A stretch of DNA of 59,850 nt from JBFEYJ01 sp041563315 (GTDB lineage: Bacteria > Pseudomonadota > Gammaproteobacteria > Thiohalomonadales > Thiohalomonadaceae), in assembly GCA_041563315.1 (NCBI GenBank), contig JBFFNE010000009.1, positions 1 to 59,850 on the forward strand. Reading direction: 5' to 3'. Both the position numbers and the translations under genes were made by a program. A model generated the notes under the pieces. That model was given only the letters and a program-made list of their open reading frames with translations, did not search any database and had not been told where the DNA came from. Within the stretch, counting starts at the first letter, position 1. Every line of letters starts with the position of its first letter. Shown piece after piece: positions 1 to 8,287 of the stretch.

Positions 1-1
1 G

Positions 2-811
2 GTCCCGGGCAGCGGTGAGAGGTTGCCTGTGATCGGTCTGGGCACCTGGATCACCTTCGATGTGGGCACCCTTTTCGGAGAACGTGAGCGTCGTTGTGAG
101 GTGTTGCAGGCCTTTTTTGAACGGGGTGGCGTCGTGGTCGACTCTTCTCCAATGTACGGTCGATCCGAAGAGGTGATTGGGGCCTGTCTGCCGAAGATGC
201 GGCATGATCGGCTGTTCGCGGCCACCAAGGTGTGGACCTATGGCAAGCGCCTCGGCATCGACCAGATGGCATATTCTCGCCGGCTCTGGGGAGTGGAGCG
301 TTTTGATTTGATGCAAATCCATAACATGCTGGACTGGCGCGCACATCTGGAAATACTTCGGCAGATGCAGGCGCAGGGGGAGATCCGCTATATCGGCATC
401 ACCACCTCACACGGTCGCCGCCACGGTGAGCTGGAGCAGGTGATGGCGCGGGAGGATGACTTCGACTTCGTGCAGTTCACCTATAACCTTGTCGACCGCG
501 AAGCTGAGCGGCGCCTGTTGCCGCTCGCTGCCGAGCGTGGGCTAGCGGTAATTATTAACCGCCCTTTTCGGGGCGGTTCGCTGTTTAGCCGTGTACGAGG
601 CAAGCCACTGCCGGCCTGGGCCGCCGAGTTCGATTGTCACAACTGGGCGCAGTTCATGCTCAAATTCATCGTGTCACACCCGGCAGTGACATGCGCCATA
701 CCGGCAACCACCCAGGTTTCTCATCTGCATGAGAACATGGGGGCTGGGTATGGCCGTTTACCTGATGAGGATACCCGCAAGCGGATGGCCAGGGCATTCG
801 CGGCATTGTAA
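2..811 (+). CDS. Aldo/keto reductase, 5' end cut by window edge
   Basis: The reading frame is open from base 2, and the segment before the TTG at 23 reads like the N-terminal beta strand of aldo/keto reductases (GERLPVIGLGTW), so the true start lies left of the window. The family catalyses NAD(P)H-dependent carbonyl reduction in a TIM barrel. Visible family features are DSSPMYGRSEEVIG (catalytic Asp/Tyr region), the Lys of AATKVW, the QIHNM strand and YIGITTSH. The C-terminal part has FVQFTYNLVDREAERRLLP. Substrate cannot be predicted. It reads toward an unrelated small gene after about 145 bp. Confidence 0.85.
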   Translation, partial: VPGSGERLPVIGLGTWITFDVGTLFGERERRCEVLQAFFERGGVVVDSSPMYGRSEEVIGACLPKMRHDRLFAATKVWTYGKRLGIDQMAYSRRLWGVERFDLMQIHNMLDWRAHLEILRQMQAQGEIRYIGITTSHGRRHGELEQVMAREDDFDFVQFTYNLVDREAERRLLPLAAERGLAVIINRPFRGGSLFSRVRGKPLPAWAAEFDCHNWAQFMLKFIVSHPAVTCAIPATTQVSHLHENMGAGYGRLPDEDTRKRMARAFAAL

Positions 812-956
812 GTATTCAAGTCATTGTGAGGCTGCTGTTGCTAAAGGTATTTTGGCCATAAATTCCATTTTATTGTGGATAATCGAATTTGTCTGGCGCA
901 CACGGTGGATGGCTGTCACTCTGGGTGTCTGCCTGAGCCCGCCAAAGGGAGCAAAG

Positions 957-1391
957 ATGGAATTTTTTGCCTACGCCCACGTGCGTATGTCCGCCTCGGA
1001 TATCCAGCGCTATATCAATATCTTTAATCTTGCGGAGTGGTGCGCCTCGATCGACAAGGTACTGTCAGTGCAGGATGAACGAGGGGACATCTATTGCGTG
1101 TGGGGCGAATTTCGCGTTCACCGTGAACTGATTTGTGACGGTGTGCGATTTACCCTGCCTAATTGTAAAAACGCGGTGCAATGGACCATCAGCCCGAACC
1201 CCGCCAATTTCGCTGAAGTGATGATCCACTGCACTATCAATCGCCCCGAGCAGGATCCGGATTTTGTCGAGTCACTGGAGATCTTTGTTAGCGACTGGCG
1301 TGCCGGCATTGAGGAGTGGCCGATGCGTCGTGCGGCCAAACTGAACAAGCCCTGCGTAAATTGCGGGGATACGTTTGGTGGGTTTGGCTGA
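957..1391 (+). CDS. Hypothetical protein, 144 aa
   Basis: The frame is open from 729, but ATG 957 is preferred because it is preceded by AAGGGAG (about 945-951) at good spacing and removes overlap with the aldo/keto reductase. The product is soluble, with aromatic-rich strands (YCVWGEF, AVQWTISPNP) and a C-terminal CVNCGDTFGGFG containing a CxxC pair. No domain is recognised. A REP-like hairpin follows at 1466. Confidence 0.6.
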   Translation: MEFFAYAHVRMSASDIQRYINIFNLAEWCASIDKVLSVQDERGDIYCVWGEFRVHRELICDGVRFTLPNCKNAVQWTISPNPANFAEVMIHCTINRPEQDPDFVESLEIFVSDWRAGIEEWPMRRAAKLNKPCVNCGDTFGGFG

Positions 1392-1465
1392 GCGACTAGG
1401 CAAAGGCTTTTTTGCTGTGTCACTGCTGCGACACATCCCTTTACAAACGCAACCTCCCAAGTTCT

Positions 1466-1499
1466 GTAGGCCGGATGCGCTATCGCCTACCCGGCCTAC
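1466..1499. repeat. REP/BIME-like hairpin
   Basis: GTAGGCCGG and CCGGCCTAC form a perfect 9-bp inverted repeat around a 16-nt loop that itself carries ATGCGC and CGCCTAC. It closely resembles the enterobacterial REP (PU) sequence. It sits between two same-strand genes and may stabilise or terminate the upstream message. A diverged relative is at 8187-8220. Confidence 0.65.
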
Positions 1500-1591
1500 C
1501 AATTTAACCCCAAAGCAGCCCCCCATTACGGATAACGAACTACACTTTCAGGCAATTAATCCCGCTTCTACGCACCACAGGAGGCCGCCCG

Positions 1592-2038
1592 ATGGAGCCC
1601 GAAAGCGAACGGTTTATTCTCGACATACTGGCGCGGAATACCGTGCTGACCCTTGCCACCAATCGTGAGGATGGCTGGCCACAGGCCACCACGGTGGGTT
1701 ATGTCAGTGATCGTCTTCTGATCTACGTGATGACCTTTCCCCAGGCACAGAAAGTGCACAACATCGAGCGCGACCCGCGTGTCTCCCTGACGATCGATAG
1801 CACCGAAGAGGATTGGGGCAAGATAAAGGGGTTGTCGATGGCGGCGGTGGCTGAAGAGGTAAACACGCCTGAGGAGACGGAACATGTCACTCAGCTGATG
1901 CTGGAAAAATTCCCCCAGATAAAGGAAATGCCAGAACCGGACCCGTCAGAGGTAACGATCCTGCGACTTACCCCGAAGGTGATCTCGATGCTCAATTACG
2001 AAAAGGGATTTGGCCACACGGAATTGATCGAAATTTGA
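1592..2038 (+). CDS. Pyridoxamine 5'-phosphate oxidase-family (FMN split-barrel) protein
   Basis: The 148-residue product has the FMN-binding split-barrel pattern: a helix then LTLATNREDGWPQATTVGYV, a second strand LLIYVMTFPQAQKVHNI and RDPRVSLTIDS. Members bind FMN, F420 or heme and act as oxidoreductases or flavin sinks. Substrate is unknown. The start is supported by AGGAGG about eight bases upstream of ATG 1592. It converges with arfB about 30 bp beyond its stop. Confidence 0.8.
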   Translation: MEPESERFILDILARNTVLTLATNREDGWPQATTVGYVSDRLLIYVMTFPQAQKVHNIERDPRVSLTIDSTEEDWGKIKGLSMAAVAEEVNTPEETEHVTQLMLEKFPQIKEMPEPDPSEVTILRLTPKVISMLNYEKGFGHTELIEI

Positions 2039-2068
2039 TGTAGAGAAGGTCCAACGCACGAGAGATTT

Positions 2069-2485
2069 TCAGTGGTCAGTAATTTTGCTGCGCAAGGCCT
2101 TTTGCCGGCTGTGTTTGGTTTTGCTCTCGAGACGGCGTTTTTGTGAGTTTTTCGTCGGTTTTGTGGGTGTTCGTTTCTTTTGTACCTGCGCGACACTCTG
2201 TATCAGTTGCTGCAGCCGTTGCAGTGCTTCTTCGCGATTTTTTTCCTGGGTACGATAGCGCTGTGCCTTGATGACGATAATCCCTTCCTTGGTCAGACGT
2301 TGGTCATGCAACGCCAGTAACCGCTCCTTGTAAAATGCGGGCAAGGAGGAGGCGCGGATATCGAAGCGCAAATGGATTGCGCTGGAGACCTTGTTGACGT
2401 TTTGACCACCGGCACCTTGGGCACGGATGGCGACAAGTTCGATTTCCTCTTCAGGAATAGAGATCTGGCCGGAGATTTTCAGCAT
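2069..2485 (-). CDS. arfB: Alternative ribosome-rescue factor ArfB (peptidyl-tRNA hydrolase)
   Basis: The class-I release-factor catalytic motif GAGGQNVNKVSSA is present with GGQ at residues 26-28, but there is no codon-recognition domain. The 138-residue length matches YaeJ/ArfB. The C-terminal tail is strongly basic (KKRTPTKPTKNSQKRR...), the part that in the family enters the empty mRNA channel of stalled ribosomes. The protein hydrolyses peptidyl-tRNA on non-stop ribosomes. It is divergent from rhlE across about 300 bp. Confidence 0.93.
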   Translation of the reverse strand: MLKISGQISIPEEEIELVAIRAQGAGGQNVNKVSSAIHLRFDIRASSLPAFYKERLLALHDQRLTKEGIIVIKAQRYRTQEKNREEALQRLQQLIQSVAQVQKKRTPTKPTKNSQKRRLESKTKHSRQKALRSKITDH

Positions 2486-2787
2486 AGTGTGTACCGCTGT
2501 GTTTGATATGGTGCGAGGTGGGATTCTAGCACGGCTTGGAAGAAGTCAGCCGGGAGCTGGACGGTACACTTGCCGCGGTGAGTGGGAAGGAGCGGAGAGA
2601 AGGGGTGAGATATTTTACTTCCTTGGTGGAATATCGCGTATAATGGCACTCATTCTGACGCATCCGGTCTGCGTCTCCTGCTTCGCGGAATGTCCTCTCG
2701 GTAAACCTCGAATCAAACCCCCTCGGACTGCCTGGACCGGCCCCTTCAACGGGCGGCGGCGGTTCGAACCCAGGAGTAATCCACACT
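2486..2787 (+). promoter_or_regulatory. rhlE upstream region with TATAAT box and about 140-nt leader
   Basis: A perfect -10 hexamer TATAAT lies at 2639-2644, with a weak -35-like TTACTT at 2615-2620 (18-bp spacer). If used, it gives a leader of about 135-140 nt before ATG 2788. The leader is GC-rich with possible stems. RBS AGGAG is just before the start. Long structured leaders are common for cold-responsive DEAD-box helicase genes; that link is inference here. No small gene is seen. Confidence 0.45.
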
Positions 2788-4125
2788 ATGTCATTTGATA
2801 CCCTCGGTCTTTCGGCCGATATTCTTCGTGCGGTAAAAGAAAAAGGTTATAGCGAACCCACCCCGATCCAGCGCCAGGCGATCCCTGTCGTGCTAGAGGG
2901 CGGTGATATCATGGCCGGGGCGCAGACCGGCACCGGCAAGACCGCCGGCTTTACCCTGCCGCTGCTTGAGCGCCTGAATCGAAACCGCCGCGCCAACGGC
3001 CCGCGCCCGGTCCGTGCCCTCATCCTTACCCCTACCCGTGAGCTAGCTGCCCAGGTGGAGGAGAGCGTGGTCACCTACGGCAAGTACCTGCCGCTGAAAT
3101 CCGTCGTGATCTTCGGCGGGGTGAAGATCAATCCACAGATCGAGAAGTTACGTCGTGGTGTCGACATTCTGGTGGCCACCCCAGGACGTCTGCTGGACCA
3201 CCTGTCACAGAAGACCGTAGATCTTTCCCATGTCGAGGTGCTGGTGTTGGATGAAGCCGATCGTATGCTCGATATGGGCTTTATTCGTGATATCCGCAAG
3301 GTGCTTGCGGTGCTGCCGAAGCAGCGCCAGAACCTGCTGTTCTCTGCCACCTTCTCCGATGAGATCAAGAAACTGGCCGACGGTCTGCTGCATAATCCTG
3401 CTCTGATCGAGGTGGCGCGACGCAACACCTCCTCCGAACTGGTCAATCAAGTGGTTCATCCGGTGGATCGTGTGCGCAAGGGTGAGTTGCTCTCATTCCT
3501 TATCGGCTCGCAGAACTGGCGACAGGTGCTGGTGTTCACTCGCACCAAACACGGCGCTAACCGTCTGGCCGAACAGCTCGGGCGTGACGGAATTACCGCC
3601 GCGGCGATCCACGGTAATAAGAGTCAGGGTGCGCGCACCCGTGCACTGGCTGACTTCAAATCGGGCGCGGTGCGCGTGCTGGTAGCTACCGATATCGCCG
3701 CGCGCGGCCTAGATATCAGCCAGCTGCCGCACGTGGTCAATTTCGAACTACCGAATGTGCCTGAGGACTATGTGCACCGTATCGGCCGCACGGGCCGCGC
3801 CGGTAATGAGGGCGAGGCCATGTCGCTGGTTTGCGTCGATGAGCATAAGCTGCTGCGCGATATTGAACGTCTGATTAAACGTGATCTGCCCAAGGTGGTT
3901 ATCCCCGGTTACGAGCCTGACCCGAGCATCAAGCCCGAGCCGATTCAAAAAGCCCGCGGGGCGCGGGGCGGTCACAATCAGGCAGGCGGTGGACGCGGCG
4001 GCAACGCAAACGGCAACGGCAAACCCCGCGCAGCAGGCCCGAAACCCCACGGCAACCGCGCCCGCAGCGAAGGCGGAGAGGGCCAGCGCCGCAGCGGCAA
4101 ACCGCGCAACCGGGCATCGGTCTAA
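2788..4125 (+). CDS. rhlE: DEAD-box ATP-dependent RNA helicase, RhlE type
   Basis: The 445-residue protein has the full motif set: Q motif YSEPTPIQRQ (21-30), Walker A AQTGTGKT (45-52), PTREL, TPGR, DEAD (155-158), SAT (187-189), VATDIAARGLD and HRIGRTGR. The C-terminal tail (from about 380) is low-complexity Gly/Arg/Asn/Lys, typical of RhlE RNA-binding tails. It unwinds structured RNA during ribosome assembly and RNA turnover. Its stop codon is only 5 bp from an inverted-arm intergenic element. Confidence 0.93.
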   Translation: MSFDTLGLSADILRAVKEKGYSEPTPIQRQAIPVVLEGGDIMAGAQTGTGKTAGFTLPLLERLNRNRRANGPRPVRALILTPTRELAAQVEESVVTYGKYLPLKSVVIFGGVKINPQIEKLRRGVDILVATPGRLLDHLSQKTVDLSHVEVLVLDEADRMLDMGFIRDIRKVLAVLPKQRQNLLFSATFSDEIKKLADGLLHNPALIEVARRNTSSELVNQVVHPVDRVRKGELLSFLIGSQNWRQVLVFTRTKHGANRLAEQLGRDGITAAAIHGNKSQGARTRALADFKSGAVRVLVATDIAARGLDISQLPHVVNFELPNVPEDYVHRIGRTGRAGNEGEAMSLVCVDEHKLLRDIERLIKRDLPKVVIPGYEPDPSIKPEPIQKARGARGGHNQAGGGRGGNANGNGKPRAAGPKPHGNRARSEGGEGQRRSGKPRNRASV

Positions 4126-4130
4126 AAGAT

Positions 4131-4326
4131 CCAACGCAAAGGGCAAAGACGCAAAGGGATAGGATGAAAGTGTAATCAGCGCAACGCGGAGTCAGATAGC
4201 GGTTGCGGCTGTCGTGCATTGGTATATTCCGAAGGAGCGGTAACGGCGCGTTCTGTCAGGGTGGACCATTCAATCGATGGCACAAACAAGCGCACTCAAT
4301 ACCTTCGCGTCCTTTGCGCTGAAAGC
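4131..4326. repeat. Inverted-arm intergenic element, copy A (196 bp)
   Basis: The left arm (4131-4158: CCAACGCAAAGGG...) and the reverse complement of the right arm (4301-4326: CAGCGCAAAGGACGCGAAGG) are variants of CACCGCAAAGGCGCAAAG. The element fills the gap between rhlE (ends 4125) and the next gene (starts 4341). Its interior resembles no other copy. It is the longest of five copies. Confidence 0.8.
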
Positions 4327-4340
4327 TTTTAATGATTTAA

Positions 4341-5522
4341 ATGAACCTCGCACAGCGTTTCCGGCAGCTCGATACCTTCCTTGCTGATCATGCCTGGTTA
4401 TGGCGTCCGCAACCGTTCAAGGAGGCGCGCCCGAGCTGGTGCAAGCGTCTACCCGCGTTGTGCGAGGCCCTGCTCGCGCTATCCGATGAAGAACTGGCAC
4501 GGCTGACCGACGACGGGGCGGCCCTGTCGACGTTACTAGCCAAACACCTTCCCTCCCTGGCTGAACTGGATGAATTGAGTCGGCTTCCCCTGCGTGACGT
4601 GACGAAGTTGAAGGATCTCGGTCCTCACTTTGCCAATGGGATCCCCGGGCGCAAGTGGCAACAGGTAACGGCATTTGCTGCCGTGGTCGGCAAGGCGCAG
4701 GCACCGCTGCTGGAGTGGTGTGGCGGCAAGGGACACCTCGGACGTTTGCTGGCGGCACAGTGGTTCCAACCGGTCGTCACGCTGGAGCATAATGCTGTGT
4801 TATGTGATGAGGGGCAGGCGCTAGCCAGACGCGCCAACATCGAACAGGTATTTCAGTTTGATGATGCACTGGCACCTTCCGCTTCAGATGCGGTGGCGGG
4901 ACGCCATGCTGTAGCACTGCATGCTTGTGGTGAACTGCACCGTATATTGGCAAGACATGCGGTGGAAGAACAAGCACCGGCATTCGACATCGCCCCTTGT
5001 TGCTACCATCTACTGAGTAAGCCGCATTACCAACCCTTTAACGTTAATGCCCAATTACAGTTGGCACGGGATGATCTGCGCCTGGCGGTGACTGAGACAG
5101 TGACAGCCGTTGGGCGGGAAGTGCGTTTGCGTGATCGGGAGATGGCGTGGAAGCTCGGTTTTGATCTGCTGCGCCGCCGGAGTGGGACCGATCACGAGTA
5201 CCGCCCAATCAAGCCTATCGACAAGCGATGGCTGAAGCGGGACTTTGCCGGGTTTTGTCGGGTATTGGCCGAACGGGAGGGGGAGGATTTTCCGCCGGCT
5301 GTGGACTGGGCCGCCGCCGAGACCGCCGGATGGCAGCGCCAGCGCGAAACTATGCGTCTGTCGCTGGCGCGCCATGCCTTTCGCCGGGCCCTAGAGCTGT
5401 GGCTGGTGCTGGACCTGGCAACCTTTGTCGAGCAACAGGGCTATGCGGTTGAGGTCGGCAGCTTCTGCGCCCGTGAACTGACTCCGCGTAATATCCTGAT
5501 CTCGGCTCGACGTAAAGAGTGA
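4341..5522 (+). CDS. SAM-dependent methyltransferase (Methyltransf_32-like)
   Basis: The 393-residue protein has a class-I SAM-binding motif LLEWCGGKGHLGRLLAA (about 119-135), a motif II acidic strand after VVTLEHN, AVALHACGELH, and the catalytic-loop-like DIAPCCYHLL (about 215-224). This resembles the GSTCD/Methyltransf_32 group, whose bacterial members probably modify RNA. Substrate is unknown. ATG 4341 is 14 bp after repeat copy A, so any promoter or RBS lies in or next to that element. It converges with the histidine kinase. Confidence 0.75.
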   Translation: MNLAQRFRQLDTFLADHAWLWRPQPFKEARPSWCKRLPALCEALLALSDEELARLTDDGAALSTLLAKHLPSLAELDELSRLPLRDVTKLKDLGPHFANGIPGRKWQQVTAFAAVVGKAQAPLLEWCGGKGHLGRLLAAQWFQPVVTLEHNAVLCDEGQALARRANIEQVFQFDDALAPSASDAVAGRHAVALHACGELHRILARHAVEEQAPAFDIAPCCYHLLSKPHYQPFNVNAQLQLARDDLRLAVTETVTAVGREVRLRDREMAWKLGFDLLRRRSGTDHEYRPIKPIDKRWLKRDFAGFCRVLAEREGEDFPPAVDWAAAETAGWQRQRETMRLSLARHAFRRALELWLVLDLATFVEQQGYAVEVGSFCARELTPRNILISARRKE

Positions 5523-5525
5523 ACT

Positions 5526-5545
5526 GCCGCCCTCAGCGGGTTTTT
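5526..5545 (+). terminator. Weak terminator between convergent genes
   Basis: CCGC-CCTCA-GCGG followed by GTTTTTT forms a short stem with a T-run just after the methyltransferase stop and overlapping the last codons of the opposing kinase. The stem is only 4 bp, so efficiency is uncertain. Confidence 0.35.
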
Positions 5546-7287
5546 TCGCCACGGAGCATTTGTGCTACGGTGAGAGCGAACTCCTTTGGCGCCAGCGGCT
5601 TGTGCAACAATCGGTAGCCATGCGAGTGGGCTTCGCGGATCCGCTCCGGTGCCGTATCTCCGGTAATAATCATCACCGGCAACGTTTTGCCTAAATAGGC
5701 AAGCACCGTCTCTGCCGCTGCCACGCCGTTTTGTTCGTTGCGCAGGCGATAGTCGCTGATAATCAGATTAGGCTCCATCTGCTCTCTGAGGAGTATCCGC
5801 AAAGCCTCATCTTCTGAATCTGCAGTAAGCACCACACACCCGAGCCCATCAAGAAAGGTACGCATGCTCTGACATACCTCTTCATCGTCTTCGATGATCA
5901 GGATGATTGCACCGATGGGAATGTCAGGAGCGGGATATTCTTTATTAGTGATGGGGGCTGAGCCGTTGCTCCGTATCAGGCTAACACCTATCGCTGTTCC
6001 CTTACCGGGGTTCGAATGTACGGTGATTGTTTCATCGAGCAGGGCAAGCAGGCGGCGTACGATAGAAAGGCCGAGGCCGATCCCTTTCTCCCGGTCACGC
6101 TCGGGATTGGCCAGTTGGTGGAATTCCTGAAAGATATTTTCCTGCTCATGTTTGGGGATACCAATACCGGTATCGTAGACACGTGCCTCATAGTGATTGC
6201 CACAATGTTTGAGTCCAACTAACACCCCTCCATTTCGGGTGTAGTTGATGGCGTTGGAAACCAGGTTGCGCAATATACGTTCGACCAGCGTGGGATCGCT
6301 ATAGATAACTGCAGAGGTGGGCACGATGTGTAATTTGATATTTTTCTCTGCGGCTACGGGGGCATAGTCGATGGCTATGCGCTCGAAAATGTCCTGTAGT
6401 TGAAAGGACTCTTTGTGCACTTTGACCACACCGGCGTCGAGTTTGGAGATATCGAGCAATGCATCTAACAGTCCCTTAAGTGAAAGGAAGGACTGCTTGA
6501 TCAGTGTGGAGATTTCCTGGGTTTTGTTGATATCGGTTTCATCCTCCAGCATCTCGGTATACAGCCCCAGGGCAAAAAGGGGTTGACGAAGGTCATGACT
6601 GGCAGCAGCGAGGAATTTTGTTTTCGAGAGATTGGCATGCTCGGCGGCATTGTGTTTGAGTATCAACTCATCGACCAGGATCTGGTTGTGCAGGCGAAGT
6701 CGGATCGCCTCATGCTGCTCCTGGTTGGCTTTCCTGGCAAAGAACAGGAAGGCAAGGGAAAAGACGAGCCCCCAGAGAGCCAGCGTGGTGTGGAGCCTGT
6801 CGCCTTCAAGGGAGAGGCGAATGATGATCGGCAGCAGGGTGGGGATGAAAAAGGCGTAAAAGGCGGCAATGTAACTGGCGTTAGCAACATAGGTGCCGGC
6901 ACCCATGCCAGTGAGTAGAAAAAAGAGGATCGCCTGGTGGACAACCTGTTCTGGCGGGAAAAGGAAGATGCCCGCGCCCCCCCAAATCATACCGGTGATA
7001 AACGAGCTGAGAGTAAAAAGGTTTCCCCAGCGCTCCGTCGTGTTTGGTGGGCGCTTGCAGTAGCGGTAGCTGAGAAGGCTCTTTGCGAGGATGACGGTGA
7101 TGAGCAGTGACATCCAGGTAAGCAGTACTCCACTCGCAATCTTGCCCCACAATAAATAGACCAGAAAACCGCAATTGAGCAGGGAGAGCAGTTGCATGAG
7201 CCCGGCTTGACGGTAGAGCATATCGATCGCTTCAGCCCGAATGCGCTGCTGGAGCTGGCGGGTTTCAGCTATGGCGGAGTCGTGCAT
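5533..7287 (-). CDS. Hybrid sensor histidine kinase/response regulator
   Basis: The 584-residue protein has about six membrane segments (roughly 30-192), a DHp helix with phosphoacceptor His231 in AASHDLRQPL, and a HATPase domain with N-box RNLVSNAINYT (Asn341), G1 DTGIGIP (Asp372) and GIGLGLS. A receiver domain (about 460-580) has acidic pocket Asp467/Asp468, phosphorylatable Asp512 in ISDYRL and Lys563. There is no separate periplasmic sensor, so sensing is probably through the membrane module. No partner regulator is adjacent. The H-box (SHDLRQPL) is typical of PP2C-like hybrid kinases that end in a receiver. Confidence 0.88.
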   Translation of the reverse strand: MHDSAIAETRQLQQRIRAEAIDMLYRQAGLMQLLSLLNCGFLVYLLWGKIASGVLLTWMSLLITVILAKSLLSYRYCKRPPNTTERWGNLFTLSSFITGMIWGGAGIFLFPPEQVVHQAILFFLLTGMGAGTYVANASYIAAFYAFFIPTLLPIIIRLSLEGDRLHTTLALWGLVFSLAFLFFARKANQEQHEAIRLRLHNQILVDELILKHNAAEHANLSKTKFLAAASHDLRQPLFALGLYTEMLEDETDINKTQEISTLIKQSFLSLKGLLDALLDISKLDAGVVKVHKESFQLQDIFERIAIDYAPVAAEKNIKLHIVPTSAVIYSDPTLVERILRNLVSNAINYTRNGGVLVGLKHCGNHYEARVYDTGIGIPKHEQENIFQEFHQLANPERDREKGIGLGLSIVRRLLALLDETITVHSNPGKGTAIGVSLIRSNGSAPITNKEYPAPDIPIGAIILIIEDDEEVCQSMRTFLDGLGCVVLTADSEDEALRILLREQMEPNLIISDYRLRNEQNGVAAAETVLAYLGKTLPVMIITGDTAPERIREAHSHGYRLLHKPLAPKEFALTVAQMLRGEKTR

Positions 7288-7589
7288 TAAGTTTCCTGAT
7301 AGCCCAGAACATCGGCTGGACGGTTGTGTATTGAAGGTAGTTCAGCACGGACAGCGCCGGGGCGAGGGTATGGGGAGGGGCCATGTTTCCACGTCTGTTC
7401 GCCCTGGGCCTGTCCACAAGATAACCGTCCTCTACCGCTTCGCGCAAGATAGTGCCGGCAGATGAGTGGAGACTGTCGCTGTCAATGGCGGGATGTTAGG
7501 GGTTGCTAGTCAAGTTGTTGCCGCTGAAGCGGTATCCTTGCGTCTTTGTGCACAGTAAAATCGGCACTTTGTAACCCGGCGAGGAAGTC
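7288..7589. other. Divergent intergenic region between histidine kinase and efpL
   Basis: About 300 bp must hold promoters for both divergent genes. No convincing -35/-10 pair was found on either strand. An AGGAAG RBS precedes ATG 7590. No small gene or RNA is recognised. Confidence 0.4.
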
Positions 7590-8153
7590 ATGAAAGCTAA
7601 CGAAATAAAGAAGGGGGCCGTGATCGAGGTCGAGGGCCAGAAGATTGTGGTTAAGCTGGTGACTGTGCAGTCGCCCTCATCACGTAGCGGTAGCACTCTG
7701 TACAAGGTCAAGGGTCAGAATGTGGTCACCCGCCAGAAATTCGAGCGCAGTTTCAAAGGTGATGAGTCGGTCGGCGAGGTCGATTTCGTGCGCCGTCCTG
7801 TACAGCTGCTCTATCGTGATGGCGATGGCTGTACCTTCATGGATAGCGAGACCTACGATCAGTTTGTCGTGTCGGAGCAGAGCCTGGAAGAGGAATTACC
7901 CTACATAAGCGAGGGGCTGGAGGGAATGACCGCGCTGATTGGCGATGGTGTGCTACTGGGCATTGAAATGCCCTCCACCGTTACGCTCGAGATCGTTGAA
8001 TGCTCACCCGGTATCAAGGGAGCCTCTGCCGCCGCCCGCTCCAAACCCGCCACCCTCAGCACCGGTCTGGTGGTACAGGTGCCTGAATACCTTGCGCCCG
8101 GTGAGATGATCAAGGTGAATACCGAAACCGGCGAGTACATGTCCAGGGTGTAA
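7590..8153 (+). CDS. efpL: Elongation factor P-like protein EfpL (YeiP)
   Basis: The 187 residues match the three-domain EF-P fold. The domain I loop QSPSSRSGSTLYK corresponds to the QSPTARGAATLYK loop of YeiP/EfpL, with an Arg at the tip instead of the modified Lys of EF-P. The family signature SPGIKGASAAARSKPATLST and C-terminal VQVPEYLAPGEMIKVNT are present. EfpL relieves ribosome stalling at XPPX-type motifs without needing Lys modification. An RBS (AGGAAG) precedes the ATG. No EpmA/EpmB genes are nearby, consistent with an unmodified Arg-type loop. Confidence 0.93.
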   Translation: MKANEIKKGAVIEVEGQKIVVKLVTVQSPSSRSGSTLYKVKGQNVVTRQKFERSFKGDESVGEVDFVRRPVQLLYRDGDGCTFMDSETYDQFVVSEQSLEEELPYISEGLEGMTALIGDGVLLGIEMPSTVTLEIVECSPGIKGASAAARSKPATLSTGLVVQVPEYLAPGEMIKVNTETGEYMSRV

Positions 8154-8186
8154 ACACGTTGCACAAAGGAGGTAAGTGACAAGTGG

Positions 8187-8220
8187 GTAGGCCGGATGCG
8201 CGTGGGCTTATCCAGCCTGC
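8187..8220. repeat. Diverged REP-like hairpin
   Basis: GTAGGCCGGAT and ATCCAGCCTGC are inverted with two mismatches around a short loop. It is related to the hairpin at 1466-1499 and lies between the convergent efpL and rapA genes, where it could serve both 3' ends. Confidence 0.55.
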
Positions 8221-8287
8221 GAACTGCATAACCCCTAGCGTAAAGCGTCGAAGTGGCTGCCATCGATTTGAACTTTTAACCACTCCG